A stretch of DNA of 45,529 nt, from the NCBI GenBank assembly GCA_964424565.1, contig CAYRIZ010000011.1:1-45529 (forward strand), written 5' to 3'. The stretch comes from Avisuccinivibrio sp964424565 (lineage in GTDB: Bacteria > Pseudomonadota > Gammaproteobacteria > Enterobacterales > Succinivibrionaceae). Under the pieces are notes generated by a model. It did not search any database, was not told where the DNA came from, and saw only the letters and a list, made by a program, of their open reading frames with translations. The first letter of the stretch is position 1; each line of letters begins with the position of its first letter. The position numbers and the translations under genes were made by a program. Below, one piece after another: positions 39,472-45,529 of the stretch.

Positions 39472-41937
39472 TCAACCTTCGCGGGTCCAGTTCTGCAGAC
39501 GCAGAACATCGGAGAGCACGCCGGCTGCGGTCACGGCAGTACCGGCGCCGTAGCCGCGGATGACCAGCGGCAGCGGCTTGTAGTAGGCTGTAGTAAAGGC
39601 CAGGGCATTTTCACCGCCGCGTACCTTAAACAGAGGCTCCTGCGGACCCACCGCCTCCAGACCACAGCGGCAGTGACCGTCCTTAATCGAGGCTACATAG
39701 CGCAGCACCCGGCCTTCGGCGCGGGCGGCCTCCACCCGGCGGTCAAAGTCAGCATCGGCCCGGCTTAAGGAAGCCAGCACTTCTTCGGCAGTAGAGCCGC
39801 TGAGGAACTCTGCCGGCACGGCGCTTTCCACTTCCACATCAGCCAGATCCAGCTCATAACCGCACTCGCGGGCCAGAATGAGCAGCTTGCGGGCCACATC
39901 CAGGCCCTCGAGATCATCGCTGGGGTTGGGTTCGGTCAGGCCCTTCTCAAAGGCATCGCGGGTGGCCTCGGAAAGAGTCATGCCGTCTTCCACCAGACCA
40001 AAGATGTAGGACAGCGTGCCGGACATGATGCCGGAGAACTCAATTAATTCATCACCGGCGGCCAGCTGATTCTGCAGGGTGTTGATGACCGGCAGACCGG
40101 CACCCACATTGGCCTCGTAGAGAAACTTGCGGTGGAAGACGCGGGCGGTGCGGCGCAGACCGTGGTAATACTCCATGGAGCCGGTATTGGCCTTCTTGTT
40201 GGGAGTAACCACATGGAAGCCTGCCTGCATCAGCTCTATATAGGACAGGGCCAGACGCTCGTCTGAAGTGCAGTCCACCAGTACGGGATTGACCAGATGG
40301 GAATCGCCTATCAGCTGCTTGGCACGGGTAATGGAGAAGCGGCTGCTGTGCTGCTGATCGTCCAGCAGGCTGCGGTAGTTCTCCAGATCTATGCCCTTGG
40401 GATCGGTGATGAAGTTGCTGGTGTTGGCTATGCCTACCACGCGGATCTCAATGCCGTGACGCTGTCTTAAGATGCCCTGCTGCTTCTTGATCTGATTGAG
40501 CAGCTCGGAGCCTACACCGCCTACACCCACCAGCACCACATCGAGGATCTGCTTGGAGCTGAAGAAGGTCATGTGGCAGACGGCTATGGCCTCGGCTACC
40601 TTGCTCTCATCAATCACTGCCGAGATGGAGCGCTCGGAGGAACCCTGGGCTATGGCGTTGACATTGATATTGGCCTGGGCCAGGGCACGGAAGAACTTGC
40701 CAGAGGTGCCGCGCATGGTGCGCATGCCGTCGCCTACTACGGAGATCACGGCCTTTTTGTCAATGATCTCAATTTGATCGAGCAGACCTTCCTTAAGCTC
40801 CAGGAAGAACTCCTCCTCTATGGCGCGGCGGGCGCGCAGCACATCCTGGGTATGGATACAGAAGGAAATGGAGTACTCGGAAGAGGACTGGGTAATCAGC
40901 ACTATGGAGATCTGTGCCTGTGACACGGCGGTGAACAGACGGCCTGCCATGCCTACCATGCCCTTCATGCCCGGGCCCTGCACATTGACCATGGAAATGT
41001 TCTTGAGATCGGAAATACCCTTGATCGGTATATCGCGATCGGTTTCCTCGGCAATCAGCGTGCCCTCACCCTGCGGATTTAAGGTGTTCTTAATCAGGCA
41101 GGGAATATGGAACTGGGCTATGGGGGAAATGGTGCGCGGATGCAGTACCTTGGCACCGAAATAGGACAGCTCCATGGCTTCCTTGTAGGACATGCGCTTT
41201 AAAAGCACAGCATCGGGCACGGAGCGCGGGTCACAGCTGTAGACACCGTCCACATCAGTCCAGATTTCGCAGCATTCGGCATCGGCTACCGCAGCCAGGC
41301 AGGCGGCGGAATAGTCAGAGCCGTTGCGGCCCAGCAGCACCAGCTCGCCATTGGCATTGCCGCCGCAGAAACCGGCCATCAGGGTAATGGCACCGGGCTC
41401 TTTGGCAATCATGGCATAGCGGCGGCGGGATTCTTCTATATTGACAGAACTTTCCAGAATGCCGCCTTCAGTGCACAGCACCATGACCGGATCGATGACG
41501 CGCACCCGGCAGCCGCGGGCTTTGAGCAGTTCGGCCATAATGGCTATGGAGAAACTCTCACCGCGGCTTTCGACAAAAGCCTCCACCAGCTCCGGGCACT
41601 GCCCGAGCAGTTTTACGCCTTCGATGCGGCGCTCAATTAACTGCAGGGTGGTCTCCACCTCATCGGTCACCACCGCGCCGTTAAAATCTGCATACTTCAG
41701 GGACAGAGTATTAATCAGCGGGAGAATAATCTTGCGTATGGCCGCAAACTCTTCCTTTCCATCCCCGCCTTTTACTGCACTTTTAACTAAAGCAACCAAT
41801 AAATTGGTAATTTTGGCAGGAGCTGACAGGACTAAGGCTGTTTCGGTTTGCTTTGCGGTGTTGATCGCAATATCGGAAACATTCAAAAAGCGCTCGGCAT
41901 TGGCCACAGAGGTGCCGCCGAATTTCAAAACGCGCAT
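39472..41937 (-). CDS. thrA: Bifunctional aspartokinase I / homoserine dehydrogenase I
   Basis: This 821-residue fused enzyme catalyses the first and third steps of threonine synthesis. Aspartokinase occupies about residues 1-290 (MRVLKFGGTSVANAERF, then LLGRNGSDYSAACLAA). Two ACT regulatory domains follow at about 310-455. Homoserine dehydrogenase runs from about 460 to the end (VVLVGVGGVGSELLNQI and the substrate block GLTEPNPSDDLEGLDVARKLLILAR). Length equals E. coli ThrA (820). The ATG at 41937 has AGGAG five bases upstream; the ATG at 41958 lacks one. An 11-codon ORF rich in Ile codons ends on that ribosome site. Confidence 0.96.
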   Translation of the reverse strand: MRVLKFGGTSVANAERFLNVSDIAINTAKQTETALVLSAPAKITNLLVALVKSAVKGGDGKEEFAAIRKIILPLINTLSLKYADFNGAVVTDEVETTLQLIERRIEGVKLLGQCPELVEAFVESRGESFSIAIMAELLKARGCRVRVIDPVMVLCTEGGILESSVNIEESRRRYAMIAKEPGAITLMAGFCGGNANGELVLLGRNGSDYSAACLAAVADAECCEIWTDVDGVYSCDPRSVPDAVLLKRMSYKEAMELSYFGAKVLHPRTISPIAQFHIPCLIKNTLNPQGEGTLIAEETDRDIPIKGISDLKNISMVNVQGPGMKGMVGMAGRLFTAVSQAQISIVLITQSSSEYSISFCIHTQDVLRARRAIEEEFFLELKEGLLDQIEIIDKKAVISVVGDGMRTMRGTSGKFFRALAQANINVNAIAQGSSERSISAVIDESKVAEAIAVCHMTFFSSKQILDVVLVGVGGVGSELLNQIKKQQGILRQRHGIEIRVVGIANTSNFITDPKGIDLENYRSLLDDQQHSSRFSITRAKQLIGDSHLVNPVLVDCTSDERLALSYIELMQAGFHVVTPNKKANTGSMEYYHGLRRTARVFHRKFLYEANVGAGLPVINTLQNQLAAGDELIEFSGIMSGTLSYIFGLVEDGMTLSEATRDAFEKGLTEPNPSDDLEGLDVARKLLILARECGYELDLADVEVESAVPAEFLSGSTAEEVLASLSRADADFDRRVEAARAEGRVLRYVASIKDGHCRCGLEAVGPQEPLFKVRGGENALAFTTAYYKPLPLVIRGYGAGTAVTAAGVLSDVLRLQNWTREG

Positions 41938-41945
41938 AAGAGCTC

Positions 41946-41981
41946 CTATGAAATACAAGAAATAATTTTGAAAGTGTGCAT
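41946..41981 (-). CDS. Candidate thr leader peptide (11 codons)
   Basis: A short ORF reads MHTFKIISCIS and stops with TAG inside the AGGAG ribosome site of thrA. It has one Thr and three Ile codons among eleven, the same two amino acids that control E. coli thrL. GAG-AAG lies just before its ATG. There is no attenuator stem between it and thrA (only about 10 nt), so any control must be through translation coupling rather than classical attenuation. It is too short to judge from coding statistics. Confidence 0.4.
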   Translation of the reverse strand: MHTFKIISCIS

Positions 41982-42003
41982 CACTTCTCAGTTATAAAGG
42001 CTC

Positions 42004-42012
42004 ATTTTAGCA
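42004..42012 (-). promoter_or_regulatory. Extended -10 promoter of thrA
   Basis: On the minus strand TGCTAAAAT is an extended -10 element, giving a start near 41997, about 60 nt before thrA and 16 nt before the upstream ORF. No good -35 box is visible. Confidence 0.5.
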
Positions 42013-42158
42013 AAATATCGCTTTTTGGATCAGCCACTGCACTATTAAGGCACAGCCTGAGTGCAGGTCACATGCAACGTCTGCGCCTCCCTGCTTTGTC
42101 TTACAATGAGCGCAGGCCGGCGGCAGAGCCGCGGCTGAATTTTTGGGGGGTAACTATA

Positions 42159-42335
42159 GTGAAAAAGAATGTACACCGCTTTCACCGCAAACAAAAACAT
42201 CTGGTGCTGCACCGCCGCCGTATCCTGTTCATGGGGCACAACAGCCGGGTACAGCACCGCCTGGCTCTGGAGGGCATCAATGAGGCTGTAAGTGTGGAAG
42301 AGAGCGGAGATCAGGACAGAACAACACAGGATTAA
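42159..42335 (+). CDS. Possible small basic protein
   Basis: A 58-codon ORF starts at a GTG preceded eight bases upstream by GGGGGG. The first half is strongly basic and His-rich (KKNVHRFHRKQKHLVLHRRR); the second half is acidic. The frame remains open back to 41976, but that part overlaps the thrA promoter. I recognise no family. It could be a real small nucleic-acid-binding protein or chance; a TACAAT box lies at about 42102-42107. Confidence 0.35.
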   Translation: MKKNVHRFHRKQKHLVLHRRRILFMGHNSRVQHRLALEGINEAVSVEESGDQDRTTQD

Positions 42336-42435
42336 TCTGCACTACACACTGTATTAACCATCAGCCTGCGGTCGATCAGGCAGAAGCTCTGAAAAATCAG
42401 GATGCCGGCTCCTGCCGGGCAAAGAGGGCGGTCAC

Positions 42436-42484
42436 GTATTGTATTTTTGACCTGAAAAATGCTGCCTGATTTGGTATACAATAC
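42436..42484. promoter_or_regulatory. Perfect 9-bp inverted repeat in the tpiA promoter
   Basis: GTATTGTAT (42436-42444) and ATACAATAC (42476-42484) are perfect inverses, 31 bases apart. The right arm overlaps a likely extended -10 (TGGTATACAAT). Centres are about 40 bp apart, four helical turns, so a looping repressor or two facing sites are plausible. Confidence 0.45.
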
Positions 42485-42499
42485 CTCGTAAGCACGCAA

Positions 42500-42513
42500 T
42501 GAAAGCGTTTTCA
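42500..42513. promoter_or_regulatory. Cra/LacI-family-like operator before tpiA
   Basis: TGAAAGCGTTTTCA is an imperfect palindrome with the central CG typical of LacI-family operators and close to the Cra (FruR) consensus. It lies downstream of the likely -10 box and 62 bp before the tpiA start, a position that suits repression of a glycolytic operon. No regulator gene is in the window. Confidence 0.45.
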
Positions 42514-42574
42514 CACGTTTCTTTCTGCGCTTTGGACACAACTGTTTGGTTTAGATTAAGTGAGGATAACCAAC

Positions 42575-43339
42575 ATGAGAACACCTCTGGTCATGGGCAA
42601 CTGGAAATTAAACGGCACTAAAGAATCTGTAACTGCACTGGTTACTGCTTTACGGGCGCCTGCGGACAAGGCTGCCGGTAAAGCTGAAGTTGCAGTATGT
42701 GCTCCAGCCGTATTCATCGGCATGGTGGAGCAGCTCGCTCAGGGTTCAGCCCTGCAGTGGGGTTCCGAGGACTGCGATATTCACACCCAGGGTGCCTACA
42801 CTGGAGAGACTTCTCCGGTTATGCTGCGCGAATTCGGCTGCACCTACGCCATAGTCGGTCACTCCGAGCGCCGCGAGTATCATCAGGAATCCAGCGCTTA
42901 TGTAGCTCAGAAATTCAAGTGCGCCCAGGACAACGGCCTGATCCCCGTACTGTGCGTAGGCGAGTCTGAGGCTCAGTTTGAAGCCAAAGAAACCATGAAT
43001 GTGATCCGCGAAGAACTGCAGGCCGTGATCGATTTATGCGGCATCAAGGCCTTTGAGAAGGCTGTGATTGCCTATGAGCCTATTTGGGCCATTGGTACCG
43101 GCAAGACCGCTACTCCCGAAATCGCTCAGAGTGTACACGCTGCCATCCGCGCCTATTTGGCTGAATTTGACGCTGAAGTGGCTGCCGGTGTGCGCATCCT
43201 CTACGGCGGATCCTGCAATGCCAAGACCGCCCCTGATCTCTTCAAGCAGGCCGACATAGACGGCGGACTGGTAGGCGGAGCTTCCTTAAAGGCCCCTGAC
43301 TTTACCGCCATCATTGAAGCAGCCACTGCTGCAGTCTGA
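42575..43339 (+). CDS. tpiA: Triosephosphate isomerase
   Basis: This 254-residue glycolytic enzyme interconverts dihydroxyacetone phosphate and glyceraldehyde-3-phosphate. Lys is in MGNWKLNG, the catalytic His in VGHSERR, the catalytic Glu in AYEPIWAIGTG, and the phosphate loop is YGGSCNAKTA then DGGLVGGASL. The ATG at 42575 matches the family start and has GAGG upstream; an open frame extends five codons further. It is first in a two-gene operon with pfkA (37-bp gap). Confidence 0.96.
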   Translation: MRTPLVMGNWKLNGTKESVTALVTALRAPADKAAGKAEVAVCAPAVFIGMVEQLAQGSALQWGSEDCDIHTQGAYTGETSPVMLREFGCTYAIVGHSERREYHQESSAYVAQKFKCAQDNGLIPVLCVGESEAQFEAKETMNVIREELQAVIDLCGIKAFEKAVIAYEPIWAIGTGKTATPEIAQSVHAAIRAYLAEFDAEVAAGVRILYGGSCNAKTAPDLFKQADIDGGLVGGASLKAPDFTAIIEAATAAV

Positions 43340-43376
43340 TTTTGGAAGCTGTTTTTTGCTGGACTGGATCTTATAA

Positions 43377-44342
43377 ATGTCTATCAGGAAAATTGGTGTA
43401 TTAACCTCAGGCGGCGATGCTCCGGGCATGAATGCCGCCATTCGTGCAGTGGTGCGTACTGCCATTGACTACGGCTTTGAGGTTGCAGGTATTCATGACG
43501 GCTATATGGGCCTGCATGAAGGTTTAATTCAACCGCTGAACAGAAAGTCTGTATCCGACATGCTGCAGCGCGGCGGTACCTTCCTGGGTACTGCCCGTTT
43601 CCCGGCCTTCCGTGAGGAAATAGTGCGCCAGGAATGCATAGAGGTGATGAAGGATCATGGCATAGATGCCCTGGTGGTTATAGGCGGCGACGGCTCCTAT
43701 ATGGGTGCCAAGCGTCTGTCCGAAGCCGGCTATCCCTGCATCGGCCTGCCGGGCACCATCGACAATGACATAGCCGGTACCGATACCACCATAGGTTTTG
43801 ATACCGCCCTGTCCACTGCCGTGGCCTGCATCGACAAGCTGCGTGATACCTGCTCATCCCACAAGCGCATCAGCGTGGTGGAAGTAATGGGCCGTCACTG
43901 CGGTGACCTGGCGCTGAGCGCTGCCATATCCTGCGGCGTGGAGGCTGTACTGGTCCCCGAGCGTCCGTGGAGCAAGAGCAAGGTCTACCGTGACATTCAG
44001 GACGGTATTGATGCCGGCAAGCGCCACGCCATCATTGTGGTCTGCGAAAATCAGACCGATGTGCATCAGATGGCCCGCGAAATCGAGTCCACTACCGGCC
44101 TGGAAACCCGTGCCACTGTGCTCGGCCACATTCAGCGCGGCGGAACCCCTACCCCGTCTGACCGTGTGCTGGCCAGCCGTATGGGCGCCTATGCCGTACA
44201 GCTGCTGCACGAAGGCTACTCCGGCCGCTGCATTGGTATTCAGCGCGGTGTGCTGGTACATCACGATATTATCGAATGCATTGAAACCATGCATCATCAG
44301 TTCCGCGAAGATATGTACGAGCTGGCCTTTGCCTTAAGCTAA
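43377..44342 (+). CDS. pfkA: ATP-dependent 6-phosphofructokinase
   Basis: This 321-residue enzyme commits fructose-6-phosphate to glycolysis. Motifs are LTSGGDAPGMNAAIRAVV at the N-terminus, VIGGDGSYMGA for the ATP-type active site, GLPGTIDNDIAGTDTTIGFDTA with the catalytic Asp, and EVMGRHCGDLAL. The Gly in GGDGS marks an ATP rather than pyrophosphate enzyme. Length equals E. coli PfkA (320). The ribosome site is weak (GGA), so it may depend on coupling with tpiA. A double-hairpin terminator follows. Confidence 0.96.
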   Translation: MSIRKIGVLTSGGDAPGMNAAIRAVVRTAIDYGFEVAGIHDGYMGLHEGLIQPLNRKSVSDMLQRGGTFLGTARFPAFREEIVRQECIEVMKDHGIDALVVIGGDGSYMGAKRLSEAGYPCIGLPGTIDNDIAGTDTTIGFDTALSTAVACIDKLRDTCSSHKRISVVEVMGRHCGDLALSAAISCGVEAVLVPERPWSKSKVYRDIQDGIDAGKRHAIIVVCENQTDVHQMAREIESTTGLETRATVLGHIQRGGTPTPSDRVLASRMGAYAVQLLHEGYSGRCIGIQRGVLVHHDIIECIETMHHQFREDMYELAFALS

Positions 44343-44354
44343 ACAGCTCTTCCC

Positions 44355-44407
44355 AGGCCGGATATGCTCCGGCCTGTCGGGCAGCTTCATCCGGGGCTGC
44401 CCTTTTT
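44355..44407 (+). terminator. Terminator of tpiA-pfkA
   Basis: A first stem, AGGCCGGA with TCCGGCCT (44355-44362 / 44368-44375), is followed by GGGCAGC with GCTGCCC (44379-44385 / 44396-44402) and TTTTT at 44403-44407. The second stem with the T-run is the likely terminator. Confidence 0.85.
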
Positions 44408-44601
44408 AATTCCCCGCCCCAGTCCCCGCTCAGCTGATCCTTTTCTTCTTCTTTTCTTCTGCTGCTGTCTGTGCTGCGGCCGGATCGGGATCGCATTTTA
44501 TCCCCGGCCTGGTGAATTAAACTGCCGGCCCTGGCGTCGTCGCTGTATTATTTGTACAGATGAACAGACAACAGCATAAAAAGCCATAAGGAGAACATCC
44601 C

Positions 44602-45414
44602 ATGCGCAAACTGTATCCGGCAGTAGTCCTGGCCGCCTCCCTGACGCTGACCGGCTGCGTCAATACCGTAGGCAGCAATGCAGCCGGCGTCAACCGCTAT
44701 CAGATGATGCTGGTCTCAAGTCAGGAGGTCAACTCCCAGGCTGCAGCCTTGTATGCTGAGACTACAGCCAAGGCCCGCAGCGCCGGTAAGTTGAATACCA
44801 ACCGCCAGCTGACCCAGCGGGTACAGCGCATAGCCAACCGTCTGATAGCCGAGGCCCCGGCCCTGCGTCCGGACTGCGCCAACTGGAACTGGGAAGTTAA
44901 TGTGATCTCTGAGAACAGCCTGAATGCCTGGTGTATGCCCGGCGGCAAAATAGCCGTCTACAGCGGCCTTATTACCACACTCAAATTGAGCGATGATGAA
45001 ATTGCCGTAGTGGTAGGCCATGAGATCTGTCACGCCCTGCGCGAGCACTCGCGGGAGCAGGCTTCCACGCAGCTGCTCACTGAAGGCGCCGCCGCTATAG
45101 CCCAGCTGTTCGGGGTCAGCAGCACGGTAACCGATCTGGCGCAGCAGGCGACAGTCATAGGCATCACCCTGCCCTTTTCCCGGCAGCATGAAACTGAAGC
45201 GGATGAACTGGGACTGGAGCTGTGCTACCGGGCCGGATTCGATCCCGATGCCGCCGTGAAGCTGTGGACCAAGATGATAAATCAAAGCTCAGGCTCAGGG
45301 CAGGTGCCTGAACTGCTGTCCACCCATCCCAGCGATGAAAGACGCATAGCCAATCTGCAGGCTTTGTCCATACAGCTCAAGAGTTCCAGTATCAGGCCTC
45401 AATCCCGGCGCTGA
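44602..45414 (+). CDS. M48-family metalloprotease lipoprotein (LoiP/YcaL-like)
   Basis: This 270-residue predicted lipoprotein has a signal peptide with lipobox LTLTGC, Cys at about residue 19. The zinc protease motif is HEICH (VVVGHEICHALREHS), and the third ligand Glu is in ETEADELGLELCYRAGFD. It resembles periplasmic-facing outer-membrane proteases LoiP and YcaL that remove misfolded outer-membrane proteins. AAGGAG lies about nine bases before the ATG. It is a single gene between the glycolytic operon and the convergent rRNA terminator. The exact client is unknown. Confidence 0.88.
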   Translation: MRKLYPAVVLAASLTLTGCVNTVGSNAAGVNRYQMMLVSSQEVNSQAAALYAETTAKARSAGKLNTNRQLTQRVQRIANRLIAEAPALRPDCANWNWEVNVISENSLNAWCMPGGKIAVYSGLITTLKLSDDEIAVVVGHEICHALREHSREQASTQLLTEGAAAIAQLFGVSSTVTDLAQQATVIGITLPFSRQHETEADELGLELCYRAGFDPDAAVKLWTKMINQSSGSGQVPELLSTHPSDERRIANLQALSIQLKSSSIRPQSRR

Positions 45415-45450
45415 TCGGCAGATCCGAGATCAGATCGCCAAAATGACAAA

Positions 45451-45488
45451 ACCTCCACATCAACCCTGCAAAGGGCTCATGTGGAGGT
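45451..45488 (-). terminator. rRNA operon terminator
   Basis: ACCTCCACAT (45451-45460) and ATGTGGAGGT (45479-45488) form a perfect 10-bp stem. Read on the minus strand it is followed by TTTTGTCATTTT. It lies 12 bp after the 3' end of the 5S rRNA gene and ends the ribosomal RNA operon that enters from the right. It may also stop the M48 gene transcript. Confidence 0.8.
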
Positions 45489-45500
45489 CTGCAAAAGGGG

Positions 45501-45529
45501 TGCCTGGCAATTACCTGCTCTCGCACAGA
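45501..45529 (-). rRNA. rrf: 5S rRNA, 3' end (partial, cut by window edge)
   Basis: Read on the minus strand the last 29 bases end TGCGAGAGCAGG...TTGCCAGGCA. This matches the conserved 3' end of gammaproteobacterial 5S rRNA, where E. coli has TGCGAGAGTAGG and CTGCCAGGCA. Only the 3' quarter is inside the window. The rest of the rRNA operon lies to the right. Confidence 0.85.

Overview
The window reads as core chromosome of an anaerobic gammaproteobacterium, and the gene mix fits the Succinivibrionaceae / Aeromonadales area best. This placement is inference from gene content, not from a search. Enterobacteria-like landmarks are a CRP almost identical in key motifs to the E. coli protein, FabA, a fused aspartokinase/homoserine dehydrogenase ThrA with thrB and thrC, 6S RNA, and a dnaX with the E. 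coli-type A AAA AAG slippery site. Anaerobic markers are a four-gene pyruvate:ferredoxin oxidoreductase operon and a GGGtGRT / NifU-like gene pair.

Layout. 1-5.6 kb: a Bcr/CflA efflux pump, a 2-hydroxyacid dehydrogenase, an orphan WYL regulator and a ROK regulator, all on the minus strand, followed by about 1.1 kb of gene-free DNA. 6.7-11.3 kb: porG-porA-porB and a GltD-like/ferredoxin fusion in one plus-strand operon closed by a terminator. 11.5-18.8 kb: NhaA with an unusual acidic tail, a small lipoprotein, Nudix hydrolase, class III aminotransferase, 6S RNA, nitroreductase, and a divergent MFS/LysR pair. 18.8-19.0 kb: a 192-bp palindromic repeat element; a related half-copy lies at the left edge of the window. 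19.1-22.9 kb: GGGtGRT and NifU-like genes on the minus strand, divergent from crp-fabA. 23.4-31 kb: an unrecognised Cys-rich protein, enolase, a PotF-like protein with an orphan ParA, and a diguanylate cyclase with a periplasmic binding protein. 31-32.5 kb: a zeta-toxin-like ATPase facing a 71-residue gene. 32.6-37 kb: dnaX (gamma/tau, frameshifted), apt, gph. 37-42.3 kb: thrC, thrB, thrA, with an 11-codon Thr/Ile upstream ORF. 42.5-45.5 kb: tpiA-pfkA, an M48 lipoprotein protease, then the terminator and 3' end of a 5S rRNA gene running in from the right.

The most unusual signal is a family of three related leader sequences. They lie upstream of the NifU-like gene (minus strand, 20957-21043), crp (plus, 21434-21540) and the PotF-like gene (minus, 28339-28445). 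Each predicted transcript begins with the same ACAG..GGCAG block. Each then carries GCAGGACCT, a short hairpin, and CTGC followed by TGGA and GAA. I do not recognise it as a known riboswitch. It is a good candidate for an undescribed cis-regulatory RNA or GGA-rich protein-binding leader linking carbon control, Fe-S metabolism and polyamine uptake.
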